From NCBI GenBank assembly GCA_022394775.1, contig JAGFCB010000256.1, positions 1 to 37,403 of the forward strand: 37,403 nucleotides of DNA. The letters are read 5' to 3'. A model generated the notes under the pieces. That model was not told where the DNA came from and made no database searches. It was given only the letters and a program-made list of their open reading frames with translations. Of this stretch, positions 7,255-15,854 are shown one piece after another; the stretch's first letter is position 1; every line of letters starts with the position of its first letter. The translations under genes and the position numbers were made by a program. The stretch comes from Candidatus Poribacteria bacterium (lineage in GTDB: Bacteria; Poribacteria; WGA-4E; WGA-3G).

Positions 7255-8574
7255 ATGAATTACCTGACAAAAAAAATCCAATGGTTAGTTGTCCTCCTAA
7301 CTGTTGCGAGCCTGTTTCTATCCGCTTGTGGAAGCGATGAGGCGGACGACACTGCTTTAGAGGAAGACGCTGCTGCTACGATCGACATTCCACAAGCGTA
7401 TGTCTTTGACAGCCGCTTTGTGGAGGGCGAGAGCAGTGTCTCCTATTCTGGGCAAGTCGTACGCAACTTGCTACTGCAAGACCTAAAGGCTCTCACCGAT
7501 AGCGTCGGAAAAGATGGCGCACGTTCTGTCGCCGTGTCAGATATGCTTAAACTCTATGAATACGATGACGCACTTAACCTGAAAACGCTGACGACTACAG
7601 GTGCACTCCCCGCACTCGAAAGCCAGTATTCTTCGCTTTCGACTGGGAAAAATCTGGTCGGTAAAATTTCAGACGAGCCGGTCATCGGGTACGGACGCAC
7701 TGCGGATGATTTGGTGAGGGAGTGGTTCAAAATGATTGCGGATAACTCCCAAGACTCAGACAAACTCGGTACACCCATGGCTTATACCACCGATGACGGT
7801 GTTGATATGTCTCAGATGGTTAATAAAGTCCTCATCGGCGCAGTTCCGTATTACCAAGCGACAGGCGTTTATCTTAACGGCTTGCTTGAACGCGACAATA
7901 GTGAAGCACGAGACGGGACTGACCCCTATACCGCAATGGAGCACGCATGGGATGAAGCTTTCGGTTACTTCGGTGCCGCTCGCGATTACGCACGTTACAC
8001 GGATGCGCAGCTCACAGGAAGCGTTGACGATTTCACGTTCGATTCTAACGGTGACGGCAGCATCGACTTCAAATCGGAATATAACTTCGGACTCTCCAGA
8101 AACGCAGCAAAACGCGATAAAGGTGGTTCCGGGGTCGATCTCACACAGCAGATTTTCAACGCCTTCCTTGCTGGCAGAACCGCGATCACGAATCAAGGAT
8201 CGGTAGCAGAAATTAGCGCACACCGCCAAACTGCTGCAGAGGGTATGGAGAAGGTCATCGCCGCAACCGTCGTACATTACATCAACGATACACTCAGTGA
8301 TATGTCCGAGTTAGGTACGGCGGAAGAAAATCGTGCCAACTTAAACAAACATTGGGCAGAAATGAAAGGCTATACAGTCGCGTTGCAGTACAATCCGTTC
8401 CGGTTGATTAGTGATGGACAACTTGCAGAATTACATGGTATCATGGGAGAAGCCCCTATATATGATGAACCCGGCAGCAACAGTTACAAAACGCAGATTG
8501 CCAATTACGAACGCGCTAAGGTTGTCCTACAGACGGCATACGGATTCTCCAACGATAACATGGCGAACTGGTAG
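7255..8574 (+). CDS. DUF4856 lipoprotein, imelysin-associated iron-regulated protein
   Basis: The 439-residue protein has AAAGGAG 6 bp before its ATG and a lipoprotein signal (LFLSAC, Cys25). The segment YVFDSRFVEGESSVSYSGQ followed by helical sequence is characteristic of DUF4856 proteins. The middle contains HAWDEAFGYFGAARDY, and the C-terminal part (HRQTAAEGMEKVIAATVVHYINDT...NLNKHWAEMKGYTVALQYNPF) is helical, reminiscent of the imelysin-like fold. It is expected to be anchored in the periplasm. A perfect Fur box immediately upstream makes iron repression likely. DUF4856, imelysin and DHOR genes co-occur elsewhere. No biochemical role is established that I can cite. Confidence 0.82.
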   Translation: MNYLTKKIQWLVVLLTVASLFLSACGSDEADDTALEEDAAATIDIPQAYVFDSRFVEGESSVSYSGQVVRNLLLQDLKALTDSVGKDGARSVAVSDMLKLYEYDDALNLKTLTTTGALPALESQYSSLSTGKNLVGKISDEPVIGYGRTADDLVREWFKMIADNSQDSDKLGTPMAYTTDDGVDMSQMVNKVLIGAVPYYQATGVYLNGLLERDNSEARDGTDPYTAMEHAWDEAFGYFGAARDYARYTDAQLTGSVDDFTFDSNGDGSIDFKSEYNFGLSRNAAKRDKGGSGVDLTQQIFNAFLAGRTAITNQGSVAEISAHRQTAAEGMEKVIAATVVHYINDTLSDMSELGTAEENRANLNKHWAEMKGYTVALQYNPFRLISDGQLAELHGIMGEAPIYDEPGSNSYKTQIANYERAKVVLQTAYGFSNDNMANW

Positions 8575-8620
8575 GCATTAATGTAGGTAGGATTTTAAAC
8601 TGCAAAGATGCCTTTCCACT

Positions 8621-8649
8621 GGTAGACACGCTTACAAAGCGTGTCTACC
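8621..8649. repeat. Perfect 13-bp-arm palindrome
   Basis: GGTAGACACGCTT and AAGCGTGTCTACC surround a 3-nt loop between the DUF4856 and glycosyltransferase genes. There is no T-run on the + strand, so it is not a clear intrinsic terminator. The GTAG edge makes it a possible relative of the GTAG-flanked hairpin family. Confidence 0.6.
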
Positions 8650-8659
8650 AAATTACCAA

Positions 8660-10108
8660 ATGACGACGGAATTCAGAGTCTGGAGTATTGTATTTATCAG
8701 TTGTATAGGTTCTCGGTTGCTTAGCACTATCTACTACATTGAAGACTTAGATAGTCTCCGCTTCGCACTGAGTATGATAGACTACGATGTTGCCAAGTTG
8801 CAGCCTCATTTCCCAGCGTACCCTGTTTTCTGTTGTATTGCCAAACTTCTCTATGTAGGCACACGTCGTTACGCATTGGCATTTTCACTCATTGGAGGCT
8901 TATCAACTTTTTTCACTATCTTCTTTACACTAAAGATTGCGAAAATCCAAAACACCACGTTACTGGGAAAGATTACCATATTCCTGGTATTCATGAATCC
9001 GCTGCTCTGGTTGATGAGCAACCGCTACATGCCTGATGCAATGGGCGTTGCTTTCCTGTTAGCAAGTCTATACTTTATAACAAGACAAGCGAAAAGCAAG
9101 GAGAGGCCCCTGTCAAATTCCCACAACGCCATCGGATTTTTCCTCGCTGGTATTCTGATCGGGATACGACTTTCGTATTTTCCACTATTGGTACCTGCGT
9201 TGGTCCTACGATTAAAGCACGCCGGTTACTTGAAGTGCATCATAGCCGGGACTATTGGTTTTCTTGTGTGGCTTGTCCCACTGCTCTCAATTACAGGATG
9301 GCATACGCTCATAGCCACTGCGCAGACACAAAGCCAAGGGCATTTTTCGGACTTCGGTGGCGCAGTTTCCACACATCCTATATTGTGGCTCCGCTTGACA
9401 AAACTTTTTGAAAGCATCTGGGCAGATGGATTTGGACTCTACTGGCAAGGCCGGCACCCCATAACCGCTTGCACAGTGATTATCTTAATCGGAATTGCTG
9501 CAGCCAATTGGCAAACACTGAAGAGATGGATTACAGAGAAAATTGTTGAGGATGCTTCCTCATTTTTCAACCCTATCTTTCTCGGGTGCGTTGTCTATCT
9601 GGTTTGGATTTTCTTAGGGCAGAACGTCATCCATAAGAGCCGACATGTTTTGCCGTTGTTACCGTTTCTAAGCTTAGGCACTGCATTTGCTTGCAGTCGA
9701 ATCATAACGGCGCGGGATCGACTTCGCCACCTGTTCGCCTTGTGTACTGTAATTACCTTTTTTCTCTGTTATAGTTATGTCACCCTATACACTATCGTCC
9801 AACACACAAAACCGACAGCAATTGCTCAAGTACACGAATATCTACGTGCGAGAAAACCAGAACAGGGTGACAAGCTGCATATTGTATCTGTACCATTAAT
9901 AAAATACTACTTGATTTCACAAGCAATAGAAGCAATTTATATACCGATTAAAAGTGAGTCAGACCTTATTCAACTTGATAAATTAGAAACCGGATTCGTT
10001 GTGATTGGAAGCCCATTGCCGAATCGCACACCCAAAGCCGAAAAGGTGTTCTATCACAATCCGTATGTGAATCGGATGTGGTCCGAAATTCCTTTGTTTG
10101 AATACTAA
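8660..10108 (+). CDS. GT-C-type integral membrane glycosyltransferase (family 39/ArnT-like)
   Basis: The 482-residue protein is strongly hydrophobic with roughly ten membrane segments over its first 370 residues (for example LFALCTVITFFLCYSYVTLYTIV), then a soluble tail. An acidic pair in the first extracytoplasmic loop (YIEDLDSLRFALSM) followed by HFPAYPVF is the usual layout of GT-C enzymes that use polyprenyl-phosphate sugars. A likely role is transfer of a sugar to a lipid or cell-surface glycan; donor and acceptor are unknown. Its stop is 20 bp before the next gene, a FAD enzyme, suggesting a two-gene operon. No Fur box precedes it, so it seems functionally separate from the flanking iron genes. 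Confidence 0.65.
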   Translation: MTTEFRVWSIVFISCIGSRLLSTIYYIEDLDSLRFALSMIDYDVAKLQPHFPAYPVFCCIAKLLYVGTRRYALAFSLIGGLSTFFTIFFTLKIAKIQNTTLLGKITIFLVFMNPLLWLMSNRYMPDAMGVAFLLASLYFITRQAKSKERPLSNSHNAIGFFLAGILIGIRLSYFPLLVPALVLRLKHAGYLKCIIAGTIGFLVWLVPLLSITGWHTLIATAQTQSQGHFSDFGGAVSTHPILWLRLTKLFESIWADGFGLYWQGRHPITACTVIILIGIAAANWQTLKRWITEKIVEDASSFFNPIFLGCVVYLVWIFLGQNVIHKSRHVLPLLPFLSLGTAFACSRIITARDRLRHLFALCTVITFFLCYSYVTLYTIVQHTKPTAIAQVHEYLRARKPEQGDKLHIVSVPLIKYYLISQAIEAIYIPIKSESDLIQLDKLETGFVVIGSPLPNRTPKAEKVFYHNPYVNRMWSEIPLFEY

Positions 10109-10128
10109 GTCTACACGGACGGAACATA

Positions 10129-11529
10129 ATGGAAAGTACTAATTTTCATATCCTCGGTGGTGGTCCTGCTGGGTTGACAACAGGGTACTACGCCAAAAAA
10201 CACGGTTTCTCCAATTTTAGTATCTTTGAAGCTGGCGAACACGCTGGCGGCAACTGCCGTACGCTTAAAATCAATGGCGTAGATTGTGGATATAGCGTTT
10301 TATCAAAAGACGGTTTCCGATTCGATACTGGTGCGCACCGCTTTCACGACAAAGATCCACAAGTTACCGAGGAGGTGAAAACCCTCCTTGGTGATGATCT
10401 CTTACGTGTAAGCGCACCGAGCGAAATATTTTTTAAAAATAAATTCTACCGGTTCCCACTTCTACTGAGCGACTTGGTACAAAAACTGGAGACGAAGACC
10501 TTACTGAAAATTGCGTGGGAAAAGCTATATAATAGCCCCAAAAAACCGGCGGAAAACTTTGCAACGTTTGCGCGCAAACAATATGGGCAAACACTGGCTG
10601 AACGCTTTCTACTCAACTATTCCGAAAAACTGTGGGGTCAACCCCCGCATAAACTTTCTACTGCCATCGCGGGGAACCGGCTCAAAGGGTTGGATCTGTG
10701 GAGTTTCCTCCGTTCAACACTGCTCGGTACACCGCAGAACCCGACGCATTTAGACGGATCTTTCTTTTATCCGAAATACGGCATCGGTATGATTAGCGAC
10801 AAATTATGCGAATGCATCGGTCCCGATCATATCAAACTGAAACACCGAGTCAACCGATTGCTCCACAAAAACGGGAGGATTGAGCGTATTATCGTAAATA
10901 AGGAATCGGACACGCCTCTCGCTTCCGCAGTGCAAAGCGAGATTGAAATACCCGTTTCTACAGTGATTAATACACTGCCACTGACCCTTTCAATGAAGAT
11001 GTTAGACCCACCACCGCCACCAGAACTTTGTGAAGTTGCGAATACAATCAAATACCGACACCTTTTGCTATGTGTTTTCTGCTTAAACCGTGATGCTTTT
11101 TCATCGAACGCTTCGATCTATTTTCCGAGTCACGAATTCCCTTTTACGCGCTTGTATGAACCCAAAAACCGAAGTCCGCACATGGCACCGAAAGGACAGA
11201 CAGTAATCGTATTAGAATTGCCCTGCTACAACGATGATGGCGTGTGGAATATGCCAGAGGCACTCCTGCAAACTGAGGTATGGGAAGCATTAAGTCGCGT
11301 CAAACCAATAAGGGAAGAAGAAATTATCCATTATCAAAGTTACAAATTACCGTTCGCCTATCCTGTGCTTGAGGTCGGGTTTGAAGAGAGTGTAGCCCGT
11401 CTCGTTGCCTACTTTGAAACGTTTGAGAACCTGTATCTGACGGGCAGAAGTTCTCTGTTTCGCTATCTGCACTTGCACGACCTATTTAAAGCAGGAAGGG
11501 AAGTGATAGAACGGATTGCAGAGGCTTAA
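10129..11529 (+). CDS. FAD-dependent amine-oxidase/UDP-galactopyranose-mutase-like protein
   Basis: The 466-residue protein opens with an FAD-binding Rossmann motif (HILGGGPAGLTTGYY, glycines 10-15), then FEAGEHAGGNCRTL and the FDTGAHRFH segment typical of protoporphyrinogen-oxidase-like and UDP-galactopyranose-mutase-like enzymes. The middle contains LNYSEKLWGQPPHKLS and FFYPKYGIGMISDKL. The C-terminal LTGRSSLFRYLHLHDLFKAGREV fits the second FAD-contacting motif. There is no signal peptide, so it is cytoplasmic. The preceding gene is a membrane glycosyltransferase 20 bp upstream, so I favour a sugar-nucleotide or surface-glycan role over haem synthesis, despite the adjacent haem island. Confidence 0.7.
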   Translation: MESTNFHILGGGPAGLTTGYYAKKHGFSNFSIFEAGEHAGGNCRTLKINGVDCGYSVLSKDGFRFDTGAHRFHDKDPQVTEEVKTLLGDDLLRVSAPSEIFFKNKFYRFPLLLSDLVQKLETKTLLKIAWEKLYNSPKKPAENFATFARKQYGQTLAERFLLNYSEKLWGQPPHKLSTAIAGNRLKGLDLWSFLRSTLLGTPQNPTHLDGSFFYPKYGIGMISDKLCECIGPDHIKLKHRVNRLLHKNGRIERIIVNKESDTPLASAVQSEIEIPVSTVINTLPLTLSMKMLDPPPPPELCEVANTIKYRHLLLCVFCLNRDAFSSNASIYFPSHEFPFTRLYEPKNRSPHMAPKGQTVIVLELPCYNDDGVWNMPEALLQTEVWEALSRVKPIREEEIIHYQSYKLPFAYPVLEVGFEESVARLVAYFETFENLYLTGRSSLFRYLHLHDLFKAGREVIERIAEA

Positions 11530-11615
11530 GAACACTGATTTTGTGTAATATGTCGTGTATCGTAATCCGTTAGGGCAAAAAATTGGACAAATTGAAAAAA
11601 AATCAAATAAAAAAT

Positions 11616-11645
11616 TTGACATCACTTCATGGAGTGTAGTATAAT
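11616..11645 (+). promoter_or_regulatory. Sigma-70-type promoter at the head of the haem island
   Basis: TTGACA (11616-11621) and TATAAT (11640-11645) are perfect hexamers with an 18-bp spacer. Transcription would start near 11652 and produce a leader of about 240 nt before the haem monooxygenase gene, crossing two Fur boxes (11690 and 11859). The leader also holds a long-arm hairpin (AAGTAT...TTCC with GGAAATACTT, about 11729-11772) and GGCGGGG/CCCCGCC at 11822-11845. Confidence 0.75.
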
Positions 11646-11689
11646 ATATACGTGTTGATACACAAGGTAATTGAGTGTGTCTTCTAAAT

Positions 11690-11708
11690 GATAATGAGTC
11701 TCATTTTC
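11690..11708. promoter_or_regulatory. Fur box in the haem-island leader
   Basis: GATAATGAGTCTCATTTTC matches the perfect box at 7214 at 18 of 19 positions. It lies about 40 bp downstream of the predicted transcription start, a roadblock position rather than a promoter-overlapping one. Confidence 0.85.
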
Positions 11709-11858
11709 ATTTTATAGAAGATAGATTCAAGTATGCTAATTTCCTCCGAGTGATTCAAACGGAAATACTTGCTGGAAGCAGATAAAAATATCTACCACAG
11801 TAAAGGATGTTCCGTATGGTCGGCGGGGAACAGGATACCCCGCCTCGCCATAAATTCT

Positions 11859-11877
11859 GATAATGAGTTTCATTCTC
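11859..11877. promoter_or_regulatory. Fur box immediately before the haem monooxygenase gene
   Basis: GATAATGAGTTTCATTCTC keeps the GATAATGAGT half and a TCATT half. It ends 15 bp before the monooxygenase ATG, overlapping the region where a proximal promoter or the ribosome-binding site context would lie. Confidence 0.75.
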
Positions 11878-11892
11878 AAATAAGGAGCGGTT

Positions 11893-12249
11893 ATGATAAC
11901 TGTTGCGAACCGAATCTATGTCGCGCCCGAATACCGGGATGAATTTGAGGAACGATTCCGAAATCGGGCACGTCTCGTTGACGGAATGGTAGGGTTCATC
12001 TCAAACCAAGTTCTACGTCCCGTGAATGATGGCGATCCTTACGTTGTTTTTACACTCTGGGCATCGCGAAAGGATTTTGAAAGCTGGGTCGAATCCGAGG
12101 AATTCCGTAAAGGACACGCCCAATCTGGCACATTGCCGAAAGAGGCATTTACACAATCAAACAAACTTGAACTTCACGAGGTATTCCTCGATACCACTCA
12201 ACCGAATTTGAAAGAAGAACCACCGGGTGGTCCTTTTAAGGTACACTAA
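11893..12249 (+). CDS. IsdG/HmoB-like haem-degrading monooxygenase (ABM domain)
   Basis: The 118-residue protein has an antibiotic-biosynthesis-monooxygenase ferredoxin-like fold. Residues Asn6, Trp65 and His75 have the same spacing as the Asn-Trp-His catalytic triad of staphylococcal IsdG (7/67/77), and the GHAQSG context around His75 is typical of haem-degrading members. It has no signal peptide, so it would cleave imported haem in the cytoplasm and release iron. AAGGAG lies 6 bp upstream of the ATG. A Fur box ends 15 bp before the start and another lies further up, so it should be induced by iron starvation. The roughly 20-residue C-terminal tail after the domain is extra relative to short IsdG proteins. 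Confidence 0.88.
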   Translation: MITVANRIYVAPEYRDEFEERFRNRARLVDGMVGFISNQVLRPVNDGDPYVVFTLWASRKDFESWVESEEFRKGHAQSGTLPKEAFTQSNKLELHEVFLDTTQPNLKEEPPGGPFKVH

Positions 12250-12487
12250 AAGAAAACAGTAGCAGAAAAAGCGACGCAAGAAACAGGACAGGCTCCCAAC
12301 GGGCAATTGTTAGCTAATGTCCGCGTTTCTGAGGGAAATCATACACACGTCGATTACAAATCGACAGCGTTCCGCGCTTCGCGGGCTTTCGCGCTCGTTT
12401 GTAGAGCGTTTCATGCCCGATGCCTTTTCTGCCTTAATTAGAATACGTTATTAACCCTGCGATTGTCAAGGGAATTTGGAGACAAAC

Positions 12488-13201
12488 ATGCCAAGTTCTA
12501 CAAATACAGCGTCAGTTGAAAAAACAGCGAAAAACCGAGAGAAAAAGCGTCGACGTTCACCCTACTCTTTTCTCCCGCTGGCATGGAGTAGAGGGGCGTT
12601 TCTCAAATGGCTCCGGCGAACACATGCATGGCTTGGACTATGGGGTGCGACTTTGGGCATCCTGTTCGGGGTTACTGGTATCCTCCTCAACCACCGAGGG
12701 ACCCTGAAAATTAACGCCGCGAAAACTGATCGGATAGAGCGAGAACTTTCATTGCCGGACCCGAAGCCTGAAAACATTGAGATGTTTGGAACGTGGTTGC
12801 AAACAGAACTCGGTCTTGATGAAAAATGGAGTCGCATACGCACACAAAAACCCCGTGAAATTAGTTGGGGTGGAAAATCTGTCACGCAACCCGAAAAATG
12901 GAGTGTCAGTTTGAGCAATCCGAAACGAGGGTACAGCGCAGAATATTGGGTCGGCAACGCTTATACCACAGTCAGACAGTTTGACAGGAATCTGTTTGCT
13001 TTTCTCAACCGGTTGCACATGGCAAGCGGAATGGGGGTTGCCTGGATTCTTCTCGCTGATACGATCGCCGGTAGTTTAATTATCCTTGCGCTCAGCGGTA
13101 TACTGCTCTGGACACGTTTACACGGGCCACGCCTGCTTGCAGCGGGGCTTATCTTCGGATCCCTAACCCTTGCTATCATCTTTGTTTGGCAAACCTTCTA
13201 A
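12488..13201 (+). CDS. PepSY-associated TM-helix protein (PiuB-like iron-regulated membrane protein)
   Basis: I place the start at ATG 12488 because GGAGA lies just upstream; an in-frame TTG at 12476 is less likely. The 237-residue protein has a basic N terminus and a first membrane helix containing RRTHAWLGLWG...GVTGILLNHRG. An extracytoplasmic domain follows, then two further helices (HMASGMGVAWILLADTIAGSLIILALSGILLW and the C-terminal LLAAGLIFGSLTLAIIFVW). This is the PepSY_TM layout, common next to TonB receptors for haem and siderophores, where such proteins are thought to act as inner-membrane reductases or accessory proteins. It ends 20 bp before the TonB receptor start. The 238-bp gap before it holds only a GTCGATT/AATCGAC hairpin (12349-12365) and other small palindromes; no gene was seen. 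Confidence 0.82.
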   Translation: MPSSTNTASVEKTAKNREKKRRRSPYSFLPLAWSRGAFLKWLRRTHAWLGLWGATLGILFGVTGILLNHRGTLKINAAKTDRIERELSLPDPKPENIEMFGTWLQTELGLDEKWSRIRTQKPREISWGGKSVTQPEKWSVSLSNPKRGYSAEYWVGNAYTTVRQFDRNLFAFLNRLHMASGMGVAWILLADTIAGSLIILALSGILLWTRLHGPRLLAAGLIFGSLTLAIIFVWQTF

Positions 13202-13221
13202 CATACGCAAGAGGGAAAATT

Positions 13222-15186
13222 ATGATTTCAAAAACGAAAATGTGGATTTTTCGGATACTGATCAACCTCGTGTTCGGGCTGCTTCTGTTCGCAATATTGA
13301 GTTCTGCGGACAGTGGGGATGATACCGGCAAAACCGAGCGTGCCGTAAAATTAGACCCCATCGTCGTGACGGCAACAAAAACACCGCAACACCTGAAAGA
13401 TACACCCGTTATTACAAATCTCATTACACGCGCTGAGATTGAAGCAACAGGTGCAGAGAACATTGGAGAGGTACTGGAACATACAGCAGGCATCATTATC
13501 CATCGCGATGGACACGGCGACGGCGTGCAACTTCAAGGGCTTGACTCCGAATATGTACTCATTCTCGTAGATGGCGAACCGCAAGTTGGGCGTATTGCTG
13601 GCAAGCTTGACATGGCACGACTCGCTGTTGAAAACGTTGAACGGATAGAAATCGTCAAAGGCGCGACTGCCTCTCTCTTCGGCAATGCTGCACTCGGCGG
13701 CGTTATTAATATCATTACCCGTAAAGCGACTTCACCCTTCTCAGTACAGGTCTCCCAAACTTTTGAGCAAAACAGCACGTTCGATAGCCGAGGCACTGTT
13801 GAATTGCAACGCGATAAACTTAACGCCCTTCTAACGCTTAGCAGAAACCACCGCAGTCCCATTGATTTGGACACTTCGGATCTCACGACGACAATTGACG
13901 GTTATGCCAATGTAACAGGTTCCGCGCGGACAGAATATCAACTCACACCAGCGACAAGTCTGCTATTTTCTGGACAATACTTCACACAGCATCAAGAAGG
14001 TATTAGCGAGAATGGTCCCATTGCTTTTGATAGACGCGGGGACATAGAAAACTTCAGTGGCAGCTTGGGGATAGCACACGAATTTGGCGATAGTGCCCCC
14101 GGTGTATCTCCGACTTTACTAACTGGTAAAATCTACGCGACCCGGTATGATGATGAATCAACTGTAATCAATAGACAGACAACAGCGATAGACGCCCAAA
14201 ACCTGAACATCCAAGACCTTGTCAAGGGCGAAGCGCAATTTGACACAACGCTCTGGGAGAAACACCAAATCACCCTCGGTGGTGAGGTCATCCTTGAAAA
14301 TCTTCAATCTCAGCGGATTACTGGTGGAGAACGGGGGCTTCTGACCAATTCCGTCTTTGTACAGAACGTATTCCGTCCTATCTCTGCGTTCGCACTCGTC
14401 ATTGGCGGGCGTTTGGACAATCACTCCGAATTCGGCACACATTTCAGCCCAAAGTTGAGCACCTTGTATCGGATGACTGATGATTTTCGGGTTCGCTTTT
14501 CCTATGGACAAGGATTCCGCGCACCAGACTTCAAAAACCTCTATCTCGACTTCACAAATGTGACAGCTGGCTACCAAGTGTTAGGCAACCCGAGCCTTCG
14601 ACCTGAATCCTCACACAGTTGGAACCTCGGATTGGAGTATGAGGTATTCAACGGTTTGCTTGGTAGGATCCACGTGTATCGCAATGATCTACAAAACCTG
14701 ATTGAAGCCGAGCGTATCGGACAGAGTGCGGCAGGTGGAAGCAAGTTTGCGTACCAAAATATCAGCACGGCATACACGGAAGGGATCGACGCTGAAGCCG
14801 TTATTGGTTCAATAGGTGGGTTTACCTCAACTGTGGGTTACGCTTACCTCCGCGGGGCGGATAAGGCGACTGGGCTGGCATTGCTGAATCGTTCAACACA
14901 CAGCGGTACACTTAAATTAGCGTATCTACATGCGAATAGCGGTTTTCAGGTCGATCTACGTGGGCGATACGCCAGTCCTTGGGGATTCTTTGATGATGGC
15001 GACAAAGTACTTGAGCCTGAAGAATTAGCACCGAGTTATTGGGTCTGGAACCTCCGCGCTTCAAAGCCACTTTTTAAAATCTTTAAAGCCTCAATTGGAT
15101 GTAATAATATTTTTGACTTCAGAATTCCTACATTTTACACATTTACGGGACGCTCATTTTATGGCGGTCTCGCTTTAACCTATTAA
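13222..15186 (+). CDS. hmuR: TonB-dependent haem receptor (HmuR/HemR-like)
   Basis: ATG 13222 is preceded by GAGGG at 7 bp and replaces an upstream in-frame ATG that overlaps the PepSY gene. The 654-residue product has a signal sequence to about residue 30, a TonB-box-like segment (DPIVVTATK), a plug (VQLQGLDSEYVLILVDGEPQVGRI..., VERIEIVKGATASLFGNAALGGVINIIT) and a barrel ending in GGLALTY. The FRAP-NPxL signature of haem receptors is recognisable as GFRAPDFKNLYLDF...NPSLRPE. However, the residues between the two motifs contain no His, the usual haem ligand there. Genes for two HmuY proteins follow directly, so haem is the likely cargo, probably handed over by HmuY. The symbol is assigned by similarity and context, not by orthology. 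Confidence 0.85.
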   Translation: MISKTKMWIFRILINLVFGLLLFAILSSADSGDDTGKTERAVKLDPIVVTATKTPQHLKDTPVITNLITRAEIEATGAENIGEVLEHTAGIIIHRDGHGDGVQLQGLDSEYVLILVDGEPQVGRIAGKLDMARLAVENVERIEIVKGATASLFGNAALGGVINIITRKATSPFSVQVSQTFEQNSTFDSRGTVELQRDKLNALLTLSRNHRSPIDLDTSDLTTTIDGYANVTGSARTEYQLTPATSLLFSGQYFTQHQEGISENGPIAFDRRGDIENFSGSLGIAHEFGDSAPGVSPTLLTGKIYATRYDDESTVINRQTTAIDAQNLNIQDLVKGEAQFDTTLWEKHQITLGGEVILENLQSQRITGGERGLLTNSVFVQNVFRPISAFALVIGGRLDNHSEFGTHFSPKLSTLYRMTDDFRVRFSYGQGFRAPDFKNLYLDFTNVTAGYQVLGNPSLRPESSHSWNLGLEYEVFNGLLGRIHVYRNDLQNLIEAERIGQSAAGGSKFAYQNISTAYTEGIDAEAVIGSIGGFTSTVGYAYLRGADKATGLALLNRSTHSGTLKLAYLHANSGFQVDLRGRYASPWGFFDDGDKVLEPEELAPSYWVWNLRASKPLFKIFKASIGCNNIFDFRIPTFYTFTGRSFYGGLALTY

Positions 15187-15206
15187 TACGAGAAAGGATA
15201 CTAAGC

Positions 15207-15854
15207 ATGACACGGCTCATGTACACAACCTTACTGTTCATCACCGTCAGCATCACTGTCTTTACAGTGTCTGCTGAACTTCATCAAAACAAGATCACGG
15301 TTGATGCGACCGACCGTGAGAACTGGGCGTATATCAACTTCACTGAAGGTAAAACGGTTGATATAGCCGATCCGGCAACCTCAATGGCGTGGGACCTCGG
15401 TTTTAAAAGGACTGAGGTCATCGTCAATGGGGGTGTCAGCGGCCCCGGAAAAACTGGGGCATTGGCTTTAGAGGACATCTCTTTTGAAGATGTCCTCGAA
15501 GCCCCCGAAGGCGACTACGTTTCGGATACCGAACAGATTGCGACATTCGCGCGAGGTGATGGTTGGTATACCTACACTGGTCCGCCAAATCATTGGGTCT
15601 TACCGAACCCGAGGGTCTATATCGTGAGGATTCCTGCGGATCCAACGGCGGAGTCCGAAGATATATACTATTACGCGAAAGTCCGTTTTATCGGTTATTA
15701 CGAAAACAACGAGACCAAGGAAGGTTCGGGGTACATCCGCATAGAATATGTTTTGCAGGACAATGGCACCCGCGTCTTTATTGAATCTGAACCCGCGAGC
15801 GTTAGTGCGAGCGGAAAATTAACAACAACGTGGGCATCAATGAAATTAAAGTAG
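15207..15854 (+). CDS. hmuY: HmuY-family haem-binding protein 1
   Basis: The 215-residue protein has a cleavable signal peptide (to about residue 23, no lipobox Cys), so it may be periplasmic or released. The HmuY fold is recognisable: VDATDRENWAYINF, then MAWDLGFKRTEVIVNGGVSGP, then GWYTYTGPPNHWVLP and FIGYYENN. HmuY proteins capture haem and pass it to a cognate TonB receptor; the receptor gene ends 20 bp upstream. His129 in the TGPPNHW motif is conserved with the second copy (His174) and is a candidate ligand. AGAAAGGA precedes the ATG. The stop codon lies inside a GTAGTA-flanked hairpin repeat. Confidence 0.88.
   Translation: MTRLMYTTLLFITVSITVFTVSAELHQNKITVDATDRENWAYINFTEGKTVDIADPATSMAWDLGFKRTEVIVNGGVSGPGKTGALALEDISFEDVLEAPEGDYVSDTEQIATFARGDGWYTYTGPPNHWVLPNPRVYIVRIPADPTAESEDIYYYAKVRFIGYYENNETKEGSGYIRIEYVLQDNGTRVFIESEPASVSASGKLTTTWASMKLK

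Noticed and set aside
7756..8277. 173-codon open frame antisense to the DUF4856 gene
   Set aside because: It is a shadow of a well-supported lipoprotein gene, and its composition is not protein-like (Cys and Arg rich, no domain).
10129..11529. Calling the FAD enzyme protoporphyrinogen oxidase (haem synthesis)
   Set aside because: The FAD motifs are shared by several families, and the tight pairing with a membrane glycosyltransferase favours a sugar-related role; the sequence alone does not decide.
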